A stretch of DNA of 17,198 bases from the NCBI GenBank assembly GCA_026990885.1, contig JALXCO010000192.1, positions 1 to 17,198 of the forward strand, read 5' to 3'. The stretch is from Desulfurococcales archaeon (GTDB lineage Archaea; Thermoproteota; Thermoprotei_A; Sulfolobales; AG1). Under the pieces are notes generated by a model. It was given only the letters and a program-made list of their open reading frames with translations. It did not search any database and was not told where the DNA came from. The position numbers and the translations under genes are program-made. Below are positions 1 through 7,924 of this stretch, in pieces; the stretch's first letter is position 1; the number at the start of each line of letters is the position of its first letter.

Positions 1-2
1 AC

Positions 3-131
3 TATGTAGAGCTATCTAAACCAAAGCTAGTTATAGTGGATGCATATAGGGGAGGCGATAACGCTAGAAAGCTAGCCAACTATATCGAGAAGAATCTTAA
101 GATAAGAAGTATAGCCATGCCTAGAGAATAA
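3..131 (+). CDS. C-terminal fragment of an unidentified protein
   Basis: An open frame enters from the left edge and ends with TAA at 129-131, giving the last 42 residues of a protein. The segment contains a hydrophobic strand followed by an acidic and glycine turn (KLVIVDAYRGGD), a helix rich in Lys and Asn, another strand (KIRSIAMP) and the end. The strand-turn-helix layout loosely resembles the end of a Rossmann or Toprim-like alpha/beta fold, but the second Asp of a Toprim DxD motif is Tyr here, so I do not assign it. Codon use (AGA, ATA, CTA) matches the neighbours. It lies 48 bases upstream of ndk in the same direction, so the two could be co-transcribed, although a pyrimidine-rich stretch lies between them. 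The gene begins outside the window. Confidence 0.6.
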   Translation, partial: YVELSKPKLVIVDAYRGGDNARKLANYIEKNLKIRSIAMPRE

Positions 132-179
132 ATCATGCTTATTTCCTCCTCTCCTATTAATTTGGAATGGTGATTATTG

Positions 180-614
180 ATGGCCGTAGAAAGAACCTTC
201 GTAATGATTAAGCCTGATGGATATGAGAGAGGCTTGATAGGTGAGGTAATCTCGAGGATAGAAAGAAAAGGATTAAAGATAGTAGCCATGAAACTAAAGA
301 AGCTCAGCAGAGACGAAGCTGAAAGACTATACTCTGTACATAGAGGAAAACCGTTTTTCAATGAGCTTGTAGATTTTGTAACCAGAAACCCTGTTGTATT
401 AATGATTGTGGAAGGAGAATCAGCTATAGATGTTGTTAGAACACTTATCGGACCTACAGACGGCAGAAAAGCACCCCCAGGAACTATAAGGGGCGACTTC
501 TCACTATCTATAGGAGAAAACATTGTTCATGCTTCAGACTCGAAAGATTCGGCAGAGTATGAGATGTCATTGTTCTTTAGCGATGATGAAGTGTACTCCT
601 CAAAAACAAGATAG
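180..614 (+). CDS. ndk: Nucleoside diphosphate kinase
   Basis: Transfers the gamma phosphate of ATP to nucleoside diphosphates through a phosphohistidine, balancing the cytoplasmic (d)NTP pools. The 144-residue protein has the usual family length and all the hallmarks: the start TFVMIKPDG with Lys11, the Kpn-loop region near residues 90-105 (GPTDGRKAPPGTIRGDF, with Arg104), Asn114, and the active-site NIVHASDS with catalytic His117. I chose ATG at 180 rather than the in-frame TTG at 177: it follows a GGTGAT ribosome-binding site (about 168-173) at good spacing and matches the usual N-terminus. The gene converges on infB with only 20 bases between the stops. In many archaea ndk sits near infB, often with ribosomal protein genes; here the pair is kept but the genes face each other. 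The identification is secure. Confidence 0.97.
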   Translation: MAVERTFVMIKPDGYERGLIGEVISRIERKGLKIVAMKLKKLSRDEAERLYSVHRGKPFFNELVDFVTRNPVVLMIVEGESAIDVVRTLIGPTDGRKAPPGTIRGDFSLSIGENIVHASDSKDSAEYEMSLFFSDDEVYSSKTR

Positions 615-634
615 TTTGGGAGTGAACGCTATAG

Positions 635-2488
635 CTACTTAGAGGTTCTGGATTTTAGAATATTATCGATCTTTCTTAGAGAAGCTAGACCAAATCCTTT
701 CTTAACTCTTCTTTTAATATCAATTATCTCTTTTATAACAAGGAGATCATCAATCGATAGCTCATCAGCAAATCTATCTAGAAGGATATTTATATGATCC
801 TCAGGCATATCAACATAAAGTATATCACCCTCATCAAAGTGCCTACCCACCATCACATTACCCCTAATTGAGATGGCTACAGACATACCCACTTTAGCCT
901 CGCTTATGGGCTTTCCTTTATCCTGGATCTGCATAATAGCCCCCAAGCTTCTTCCATCAGCCCTCATCAGCGGGTAGCCCGGCCTAACCCTACCACCTAG
1001 AATCTCAACACCTACTACAGCAGGATCGCTTCTCCTAAACACGTATCCTGGAATCACCCTAATCTTTCCAGGCAAATAGAGCTTCTCCAGCTCTCTAGCT
1101 TTCTCCAGCTTCTTCTCTTTCTCAACCCATTCCAGGTATTCCTCGATCAATCTATATATAATGTTATTCGAAAAGATCCTGATACCATTAACCCTTAAAA
1201 CCTCTAACGCATCTTCATTAACACCAACATTGAAAAGCATCACAACACCAAGGTAGCGATTTGATCTAGACACAACCACAGCTTCCAGAGCCTCCCTCTT
1301 AGTTAACGGGCCCACATCAGCAAGCCTAACTGGTATGTCATGCTTGTTCAGCATCGAAACCAAGGCCTCTAGAGTCCCAAGAGTGTCTGCCTTAACTATA
1401 ACACCATCTATATCCTGAGACTTAAATCTCAATACTGAAAGCTCCTCTTCAACAGCCTTTATCAGCCTAGCTATATCGCTATCGCTTTCAGCAACATATA
1501 GGGGGGACCCCGCCATAGCGTCTTCTAAACCCGGGGCCGCTATTTTAACTCCAGCAGCTGCCACAACAACATCAACCTGGTTAAACCTTTCAGATGGAGC
1601 CCTCATCTCGTCTAGGGGCTTGGGTTGAAGAAGGACTCTAACCTTCGTAGTTATTGGCCCATTTCTGCCTCCAAGCACTATAGTATCGTGCTTCTTCAAT
1701 ATCCCATCATATATTATACAATCAATTGTTGTTCCTAGACCAGGCTCCTCCTTAACCTCCAGCACCACACCCTTAGCCGGACCAGAAGTGAATATTAGCC
1801 TATCCATCATGAATTGCTGAGTTAAACCAGCCAATACAGCAAGCAACTCAGGTAGACCCTCACCCGTTCTAGCTGATACCGGAACTATAGCTACTGTTCT
1901 CCTGAAATCCCTTATCCTATCGAACCTGTCCGCAACAAAGCCATAATTTGACAACTGGCCGGCCAACCTATATACTAATCGATCTAACTCATCCAAACTC
2001 CTCTTTGACTGATTCCTTAAATTCTCAATAAACGAACCATTATCAACACTACGCCAACCATCAATCCTGTCTATCTTATTAGCAGCAACCAGAAAAGGAA
2101 CCTTTCTAGCCCTTAAAATCTCTATACTCTCAACGGTCTGTGGTTTAACGCCATCTAATATATCTATAACCAGTATCGCGAAATCAGCGATCGATCCGCT
2201 TCTCTGCCTCAAATTAGCAAACGCTTCATGGCCTGGGGTATCGATAAATAGAAGGCCAGGGATCCTTAACCTAAAATTAACAATACGCTTTAGCGGTTTA
2301 GCTATATCCTCTATTATTCGAGCCGGAACAAAGCTGGCTCCAACATGCTGCGTCATCTCGCCTGGCTCCTTTTTAACTACAGCTGTACCCCTTATCTTAT
2401 CTAGGAGCGTTGTTTTTCCATGATCCACATGGCCCAAAACAACGACTATAGGGGATCTGAGTTTTCTCTCATCTTTACCTGCCGACAT
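635..2488 (-). CDS. infB: Translation initiation factor aIF5B (IF-2 family GTPase)
   Basis: GTPase that promotes ribosomal subunit joining and initiator tRNA positioning late in initiation. The 617-residue protein has the compact archaeal/eukaryotic aIF5B layout without the long N-terminal extension of eukaryotic eIF5B. GTPase motifs are all present: G1 GHVDHGKT at 19-26, G2 Thr46 in EMTQHVG, G3 DTPGHE at 83-88, G4 NKID at 137-140 and G5 SA near residue 205. The usual beta-barrel domain II, the alpha/beta domain III and the C-terminal barrel follow. It ends in acidic and basic helices (ELSIDDLLVIKEIIDIKRRVKKGF), the aIF5B-specific tail that contacts aIF1A. No intein interrupts the P-loop, a known insertion site in some archaeal homologues. 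The ATG at 2486-2488 has an AGGTG ribosome-binding site (2498-2502 on the plus strand) nine bases upstream. The gene is divergent from the reverse gyrase. Confidence 0.97.
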   Translation of the reverse strand: MSAGKDERKLRSPIVVVLGHVDHGKTTLLDKIRGTAVVKKEPGEMTQHVGASFVPARIIEDIAKPLKRIVNFRLRIPGLLFIDTPGHEAFANLRQRSGSIADFAILVIDILDGVKPQTVESIEILRARKVPFLVAANKIDRIDGWRSVDNGSFIENLRNQSKRSLDELDRLVYRLAGQLSNYGFVADRFDRIRDFRRTVAIVPVSARTGEGLPELLAVLAGLTQQFMMDRLIFTSGPAKGVVLEVKEEPGLGTTIDCIIYDGILKKHDTIVLGGRNGPITTKVRVLLQPKPLDEMRAPSERFNQVDVVVAAAGVKIAAPGLEDAMAGSPLYVAESDSDIARLIKAVEEELSVLRFKSQDIDGVIVKADTLGTLEALVSMLNKHDIPVRLADVGPLTKREALEAVVVSRSNRYLGVVMLFNVGVNEDALEVLRVNGIRIFSNNIIYRLIEEYLEWVEKEKKLEKARELEKLYLPGKIRVIPGYVFRRSDPAVVGVEILGGRVRPGYPLMRADGRSLGAIMQIQDKGKPISEAKVGMSVAISIRGNVMVGRHFDEGDILYVDMPEDHINILLDRFADELSIDDLLVIKEIIDIKRRVKKGFGLASLRKIDNILKSRTSK

Positions 2489-2497
2489 GAGACACTA

Positions 2498-2535
2498 CAC
2501 CTATATACCTAATACCAAATGTATCTTTATTCTAG
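2498..2535 (-). promoter_or_regulatory. Candidate infB promoter and ribosome-binding site
   Basis: Read on the minus strand, an AT-rich TATA-like element (AGAATAAAGATAC, about 2523-2535) is followed by an AGGTG Shine-Dalgarno sequence (2498-2502) nine bases before the infB ATG. The spacing would give a short leadered transcript starting near 2505-2510. This is inferred from spacing and composition only. Confidence 0.4.
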
Positions 2536-2608
2536 CCCGTATTAATAGTGGCCAAATTGATAGAGATGTACAGCATCTCCTATAATATTTTTATAGAATA
2601 CTCATCAT

Positions 2609-2650
2609 ATTTTATTTAAGGGTCTCTACATGATCTTTTTTTATTAAATA
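2609..2650 (+). promoter_or_regulatory. Candidate promoter(s) of the reverse gyrase gene
   Basis: Two TATA-like elements lie ahead of the gyrase gene: TTTATTTAAG (2611-2620) and a T-tract running into TTATTAAATA (2635-2650). The second is placed about 25 bases before the ATG at 2664 and would give a leaderless transcript; the first would give a leader of roughly 20-25 bases with no Shine-Dalgarno. Both are composition- and spacing-based guesses. Confidence 0.4.
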
Positions 2651-2663
2651 CACAAAATAGTTG

Positions 2664-5600
2664 ATGAATAGGTGTAGAGATACATTGAAGGTAATACAGA
2701 CAACCATTGCGAGAGAATCAGTAAAGATGCGGGGCCTATACAGGCACTCATGCCCAAACTGCGGCGGTGTCATATCTGATGAAAGACTCCTACTTGGGCT
2801 ACCATGTGAAAAGTGTCTACCTGATATAGATAAAAACAACCCTCCATCACTAGATGATGTTTTCCTGAAACTAGTTGAAGACAGATCTCTCAGAGAGAAA
2901 AGAGAGCTTAGCCTGGCCTATATCAAGAGGCTAAATGATATGGTCAACGACTTCAGGGAGTTCTTTAAGAAATGTGTTGGATCGGAGCCGTGGAGTATTC
3001 AAGTTACGTGGGCTAAAAGGATCCTATCTAAATCAAGCTTCTCCATGATAGCCCCCACAGGGGTGGGTAAATCCACCTTCGGTATAGTCGCATCTATATA
3101 TCTTGCAGCTAAAATGGGTTTCAGAACCCTAATTGTTGTTCCAACGACAGTTCTGGCTCAGCAGCTAGCTGAGAGAGCATACACCTTTGTACAGAAGCTA
3201 AATCTCGATACTGAAATACCGATCGTAAGTATCCATAGTAGAATGCCGAAAAGCTTGAGAGAGGAGAATCAGGCAAGGCTAGAATCGGGAGACTTTAAAA
3301 TAGCCATACTGACCTCAGCCTTTCTTACCAGAAACGAAAACGTATCTAAGCTAGCTAAGCATAAAATAAGTTTTGTATTTGTCGATGACGTAGATGCATT
3401 CATGAAAGGCGGAAAAATATTTAACAACATACTGAATGTTTTGGGCCTATCAGATAGAGATATTAGAGAAGCCCTTAGCCTTGTCGATCTAAGAAGAAGA
3501 ATAGCAGCTTTGCTAGACTCATCTTCAAGTAAGGCTGCAGATCTGATCGAGCAATACAACAAGAAGAAGCAAGAGCTTGAGGCTAAAGCCAGAGATGTTA
3601 TACTGGTTGTGAGCAGCGCTACCGGATATACCCGTGGAAAAAAGATAAAGACCTTAAGAGAGCTTTTTGGATTCGAGATAGGCTCGAGGGTTGAGATCCT
3701 TAGAAACATCGTGGATTCATATATATATGAGGAAAACCTAGATCGCATTATAGAGAAATCGGTAAGCATCATTAAGAGACTAGGTGGAGGAGGATTAATA
3801 TATGTTCCTAAGGATCTTGGGATAGAGTTTGCTGAGAGGATCTCAAAGATCCTGAAGGAAAAAACCGGGTTAAGCATCGAGGTGTTCGCTAGTAAGAAAC
3901 CAACAACCCTAAAGAAGTATATTGAAGGCGAGATAGACATTCTTGTAGGAGTAGCAACCTTCTATGGCGTGATGGTTAGAGGTATAGATCTGCCTGAAAG
4001 AATAAGATACTCACTATTTATCTATGCACCAAGACACAAGATAAAGCTAGATATAAATGAGGAGCTAGATCTATCAGACCTAATGAGGCTATTATCCATC
4101 TACTACGATATAGTCGGCAAGGATGAACAATCAAAGATAAGGCTAGCAATGGCCAAACTAAGAAGGATACTCGCTAGATACCCGTCAAACATACTGGAGC
4201 AAACTCTGGAGAGAGTTAGATCAAATAAGATAGAGACACAGCTTGAAAAAGACATAAAAGACATTATTGATCTAGCTAACAACCTGATATCTAGAACAGA
4301 ACTCATGGAAAAGCTATATGATCACCCATACATCAAGATCGAGAAAACAGAGAGAGGAGCATACATCTATATACCAGACTGGGCGACATATATACAGGCT
4401 AGCGGGAGAACCTCAAGACTATATGTGGGAGGGATAACTAAGGGGCTCTCAGTTATTCTCGAGGAAGATAAAAGGATGCTAAATGGTCTGGAACGTAGAC
4501 TTAGATTCGTTATAGAAGACTTTAAATTCCATGACTTCAATGATCTCGAGATAGATAAAATATTAAGCGACATAGATAAGGACAGAGAAAGAGTGAAGCT
4601 AGTCAAGATGGGTAGAATAGATAAGCTGGAGTTCAGGAGAGAAGAGCTCACTAAAACTATACTCATGATCGTTGAATCCCCAAACAAGGCAAGAACAATA
4701 GCTAACTTCTTTGGAAAGCCAAGTATAAAAGAGATATATGGGATTAGAGCGTATGAGGTATCTCTAGGAAACATAACCCTACTGATAACATCTAGCGGTG
4801 GACATGTAGTAGATCTGATTGTCGACGATGAAAAAGACATATACGATATAAGATCAGTTTATGAATACGATAAATACATCTATGGTGTATTATTGTCGAA
4901 AAGAAAACTATATCTACCGATATACACGACCATTAAGAAATGCCTTGAATGTGGCTATCAGTTCACGGCTGAGAAGATAGATGACTCTAAGACTGAGGTT
5001 GTATGCCCTATAAAAAGAATAGAAGACGAGCTCATTAGCCAGAAACTAATTAAGGAAGAGAATAGGGTTCATGGAAAAGTTCCAAAGATAAAGGATTCAA
5101 TCACTGTTCTAAACGCTCTAAAAAGGCTGGCTCTAGAGGTTGATGAAATATATATAGCTACAGATCCCGATACGGAAGGTGAAAAGATAGGGTACGATCT
5201 TAAAGTTGTTCTTAAACCATACAATAGCAATATTAGAAGGATAGAATTCCATGAAGTAACTAGAAAAGCGATAGCCCAGGCCATATCTAACCCAAGGGAC
5301 TTCAACGATAAGCTCGTGGAGGCCCAGATAGTTAGAAGGGTTGAAGATAGATGGCTCGGATTCTCGCTATCTGAGAGGGTTACCCAATACTATTGCATGG
5401 ATATAAAGAACGATCCAACACAGCTATGCTTGAGCAGAAGACTAAGCGCAGGTAGGGTCCAGACACCCGTTCTTGGATGGATAATAGATAGGTTCAATAA
5501 GTATAAAGAGACACAGGAGAACTATCTAATTATACCTATAGACAACGAAAATTACTATAGGCTTGAAATACCAGTTAGAGAGCTGAAAGAAAAAGTTAGG

Positions 5601-6593
5601 CCTGGAGACATATTGAATATGAAGGTAAAGGTTATAGAAACACACTATGAAACGATCAATCCACCCCCACCCTACACAACAGACACCCTGCTGGCTGACG
5701 CCTCACACATCCTAAGACTATCTGCTCCAAAAGCAATGGCTATTGCTCAAGACCTCTTTGAATCTGGATTAATAACATACCATAGAACAGACTCTACCAG
5801 AGTTTCCGACACAGGAATAGGTATAGCTAGACAGTATCTAGAAGAACTACTAGGTGAAAAACATAAGGAGATTTTTAAACCTAGGAGATGGGGAGAAGGC
5901 GGGGCACATGAAGCTATAAGACCCACCAGACCGATCGACTCCGAAACTCTTCAGAGATTGATTGATGAAGGTATAATCGATATCGGTGGGAGACCCACTA
6001 GAAGCCATATAGCCCTCTACGATCTTATATTCAGGAGATTTATAGCGAGTCAATCTAGCCAGGCTGAGGTGGTTAAATCAAAGCTTAATATAGATCTATT
6101 TAAAGACGGAAAGCATATAGCAAGCAGAGAAATTGATATATATACAAAAGTAATCAACAAGGGCTTCACCATGTTTTATCCCTATTCAATCAAGGTGATC
6201 GAGCTACCGTCAGACACGCATGAAACCAGAGTATCTATTGATAAATGGATGATAAGGAAGCTGTCAGCCTATAAGCTCTATACAAGCGGAGATATAGTGA
6301 AGGAGATGAAAAGCAAAGGAATCGGTAGACCAAGCACCTATGCAAAAATCGTTGATGTTCTACTACAGAGGGGATACGTTCTCCAGAAAGGAAGTGCTGG
6401 ATATCTAATCCCCACAAGCAAAGGGATAACGGTATATGAGTTTCTAGATAGAAACTATGGCGAACTTGTCTCCGAAAATAGAACTAGAGACCTGGAGAAT
6501 AGGATGGATCAGATAGAGAGGGGCGAGGCCAGCTATATAGAGGTTCTGGATGAGCTGATCGACGAGCTCAAGAACTATAGCCTAATAAAATAA
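2664..6593 (+). CDS. rgy: Reverse gyrase (helicase-like domain fused to topoisomerase IA)
   Basis: Introduces positive supercoils using ATP, which protects DNA at very high temperature. Numbered from ATG 2664 (1309 residues). The N-terminal zinc finger has Cys30, Cys33, Cys48 and Cys51. The SF2 helicase-like half has Walker A APTGVGKS (130-137), motif II VDDVD (240-244), SSAT motif III, motif V near VRGIDLP, and motif VI QASGRTSR from 578. The topoisomerase IA half has Toprim Glu671 (VESPNKA), DPDTEGE (Asp834, Asp836, Glu838) and catalytic Tyr1039 in LITYHRTDSTR. The second zinc finger looks incomplete: Cys760, Cys763, Cys781, then Lys784 where a fourth Cys is expected. The start is uncertain. 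TTG 2661 and ATG 2664 are adjacent, but the family often begins a few residues before the first finger, which would match ATG 2727 (MRGLYRHSCPNCGG). No intein or frame break is seen. Confidence 0.97.
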   Translation: MNRCRDTLKVIQTTIARESVKMRGLYRHSCPNCGGVISDERLLLGLPCEKCLPDIDKNNPPSLDDVFLKLVEDRSLREKRELSLAYIKRLNDMVNDFREFFKKCVGSEPWSIQVTWAKRILSKSSFSMIAPTGVGKSTFGIVASIYLAAKMGFRTLIVVPTTVLAQQLAERAYTFVQKLNLDTEIPIVSIHSRMPKSLREENQARLESGDFKIAILTSAFLTRNENVSKLAKHKISFVFVDDVDAFMKGGKIFNNILNVLGLSDRDIREALSLVDLRRRIAALLDSSSSKAADLIEQYNKKKQELEAKARDVILVVSSATGYTRGKKIKTLRELFGFEIGSRVEILRNIVDSYIYEENLDRIIEKSVSIIKRLGGGGLIYVPKDLGIEFAERISKILKEKTGLSIEVFASKKPTTLKKYIEGEIDILVGVATFYGVMVRGIDLPERIRYSLFIYAPRHKIKLDINEELDLSDLMRLLSIYYDIVGKDEQSKIRLAMAKLRRILARYPSNILEQTLERVRSNKIETQLEKDIKDIIDLANNLISRTELMEKLYDHPYIKIEKTERGAYIYIPDWATYIQASGRTSRLYVGGITKGLSVILEEDKRMLNGLERRLRFVIEDFKFHDFNDLEIDKILSDIDKDRERVKLVKMGRIDKLEFRREELTKTILMIVESPNKARTIANFFGKPSIKEIYGIRAYEVSLGNITLLITSSGGHVVDLIVDDEKDIYDIRSVYEYDKYIYGVLLSKRKLYLPIYTTIKKCLECGYQFTAEKIDDSKTEVVCPIKRIEDELISQKLIKEENRVHGKVPKIKDSITVLNALKRLALEVDEIYIATDPDTEGEKIGYDLKVVLKPYNSNIRRIEFHEVTRKAIAQAISNPRDFNDKLVEAQIVRRVEDRWLGFSLSERVTQYYCMDIKNDPTQLCLSRRLSAGRVQTPVLGWIIDRFNKYKETQENYLIIPIDNENYYRLEIPVRELKEKVRPGDILNMKVKVIETHYETINPPPPYTTDTLLADASHILRLSAPKAMAIAQDLFESGLITYHRTDSTRVSDTGIGIARQYLEELLGEKHKEIFKPRRWGEGGAHEAIRPTRPIDSETLQRLIDEGIIDIGGRPTRSHIALYDLIFRRFIASQSSQAEVVKSKLNIDLFKDGKHIASREIDIYTKVINKGFTMFYPYSIKVIELPSDTHETRVSIDKWMIRKLSAYKLYTSGDIVKEMKSKGIGRPSTYAKIVDVLLQRGYVLQKGSAGYLIPTSKGITVYEFLDRNYGELVSENRTRDLENRMDQIERGEASYIEVLDELIDELKNYSLIK

Positions 6594-6609
6594 CTTTAGG
6601 ATCAAGTAA

Positions 6610-6670
6610 TTTTATTTAAGTATTACTATTTAAATATATTTGGTTAGCTTTACGTAGAACTCTTATATAC
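6610..6670 (+). promoter_or_regulatory. T-rich gyrase terminator region and promoter of the nitrilase-fold gene
   Basis: This gap after the gyrase stop holds T-rich stretches (about 6609-6640) suited to archaeal intrinsic termination. It also has AT-rich TATA-like elements, TTTAAATATA (about 6630-6639) and TCTTATATAC (6661-6670). The latter is about 45 bases before the downstream start and would give a short leader. Confidence 0.3.
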
Positions 6671-6709
6671 AGTAGCGACGATAATATTAATGCTAACACC
6701 TCTAAAACC

Positions 6710-7591
6710 TTGGTGAGCTTATTGGCGGAACAGTATTTCACTGATAGTAGCAAACTTATAATAGCAGTACCCCATATGAGGATCAAGTACAGAATGAAAA
6801 GACACAATATAGATAAAGTCGATAAAATAGCTATGCAGTCTAGAGCAAAAGGATCTAACCTGATAATACTGCCAAGCCAATTCAACCTAGGGCCAGTTAT
6901 AGATGGAGTAACGGGAAACGCGTTAAAGGACTTTAAAAAAACATATGCAGAGAGGATACCTGGACAAACAACAAATATGCTCACCAGCATAGCTGAAAAA
7001 TATAATCTATTGATTGCTGCAGGACCCATAATCGAGAGGGCAGGACCGAGACTCTTCCTATCCTCGACACTGATAGCCCCATTCTCCGGAGTTATAAATA
7101 GACATAGGAAGATTGTTCTAAGCGACATAGAGCAACAGATACTTTCACCGGGGCACGAGCTAACCATCTATGATGCCGGGGTTAGGATGGGTATACTTAT
7201 AGAGGACGATGTTATGTTGCCTGAAATAGCGCATATACTATCGTTTATGGATATAGATATCCTAGTCATATATCAGAGGCTGAACAAGCAGTTCTCTAGA
7301 TATAAATGCCTTTTAGTTTCTAGAGCTATAGAGAACAACTCATACGTTATTGGGGTTGGTGGGATCGTGAGCTACAACAACGAAGATATCCTGGAGATCC
7401 CATCAATGATAATTGATCCCGAAGGCAATATAGTTGACGAGGTGAGGGATTTTGAGGAGAGAATATCTATTATAGAGATCGAGAAGAAAGGAACTAAAAG
7501 AAAGAGCGTTAAGAAAGACATACCTATACTCAAAAAGATAATATCATATTATAGAAAGACAATACCAGCTGTATCAAATAACTCTTATTAG
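6710..7591 (+). CDS. Nitrilase-superfamily protein lacking catalytic Glu and Cys (probable pseudoenzyme)
   Basis: The 293-residue protein follows the carbon-nitrogen hydrolase fold: IIAVPHM first strand, a helix of Ala/Lys, NLIILPSQFN (50-59), a long helix, NLLIAAGPIIE, then NRHRKIVLSD (130-139) and VRMGILIEDD..LPEIAHIL (158-177). In active nitrilases and amidases these regions carry a Glu-Lys-Cys triad. Here the Glu after LP is Ser56, Lys134 is kept, and the nucleophilic Cys aligns with Glu165, while the conserved LPE after it (171-172) is intact. The fold is clear but hydrolysis by the usual thioester mechanism looks impossible. It may be a regulatory, scaffolding or ligand-binding protein, and its substrate or partner is unknown. 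It starts with TTG 6710 or the adjacent GTG 6713; the homologous part begins about residue 14. It lies downstream of the reverse gyrase with its own candidate promoter and converges on copG with 10 bases between stops. Confidence 0.8.
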   Translation: MVSLLAEQYFTDSSKLIIAVPHMRIKYRMKRHNIDKVDKIAMQSRAKGSNLIILPSQFNLGPVIDGVTGNALKDFKKTYAERIPGQTTNMLTSIAEKYNLLIAAGPIIERAGPRLFLSSTLIAPFSGVINRHRKIVLSDIEQQILSPGHELTIYDAGVRMGILIEDDVMLPEIAHILSFMDIDILVIYQRLNKQFSRYKCLLVSRAIENNSYVIGVGGIVSYNNEDILEIPSMIIDPEGNIVDEVRDFEERISIIEIEKKGTKRKSVKKDIPILKKIISYYRKTIPAVSNNSY

Positions 7592-7601
7592 ATCAATAAA
7601 T

Positions 7602-7829
7602 CTATAGGGTAACCGTTATCTTCTTCTCGGATATAGATCCCGTAGCCGAGCTGTTTTGAGACCTTTTAGAAACGGCTATCTCAAAATCATCAGACCAGAG
7701 CTCCTTTCTCAATAGATCTCTTATAGCCACCCTGATAACCTCACTTCTAGAGGAGTACCTTCCTATTCTAACAAGCTCATCGATTCCCTCTAAATATGTT
7801 TCAGGAATCTTTACCGTTACTAGTCTCAT
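7602..7829 (-). CDS. Ribbon-helix-helix (CopG/MetJ-Arc type) transcriptional regulator
   Basis: A 75-residue DNA-binding protein. The N-terminal beta strand RLVTVKIPETYLEGIDEL, a turn and the second helix RYSSRSEVIRVAIRDLLRKEL form a standard ribbon-helix-helix fold, which dimerises and inserts the antiparallel strands into the major groove. The C-terminal 25 residues are Ser-, Lys- and Thr-rich and probably flexible. The start is the ATG at 7827-7829, preceded directly by an in-frame GTG (7830-7832); a GGTTGAT element just upstream is a possible ribosome-binding site. It lies downstream of the HDAC-like gene on the same strand, but a TATA-like GTTTAAAATA about 40 bases upstream suggests its own promoter. 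Archaeal proteins of this size are often autoregulators or act on neighbouring genes; the target is unknown. Confidence 0.88.
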   Translation of the reverse strand: MRLVTVKIPETYLEGIDELVRIGRYSSRSEVIRVAIRDLLRKELWSDDFEIAVSKRSQNSSATGSISEKKITVTL

Positions 7830-7865
7830 CACATCAACCCGTATTGATTGGTTGAGTATTTACCT

Positions 7866-7877
7866 ATTTTAAACACT
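7866..7877 (-). promoter_or_regulatory. Candidate promoter TATA box of the RHH regulator
   Basis: On the minus strand the sequence GTTTAAAATA lies about 40 bases upstream of the RHH regulator ATG, in the 95-base gap after the HDAC-like gene. It is a good match to a crenarchaeal TATA box and predicts a start near 7845 with a short leader. Confidence 0.45.
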
Positions 7878-7924
7878 TCCAGGCAGGTTTAGAGTAGTTG
7901 TGTTTAAAAGCTATGTATTACGTC

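Noticed and set aside
3269..3940. Long minus-strand open frame (223 codons) inside the reverse gyrase gene
   Set aside because: It has no ribosome-binding site, a Ser/Leu/Ile-rich composition typical of antisense frames, and lies entirely under a conserved helicase domain.
6616..7167. Minus-strand frame of 183 codons over the nitrilase-fold gene
   Set aside because: The plus-strand frame shows clear nitrilase-fold landmarks and archaeal codon use; the antisense protein has no recognisable motif and would run through the gyrase terminator region.
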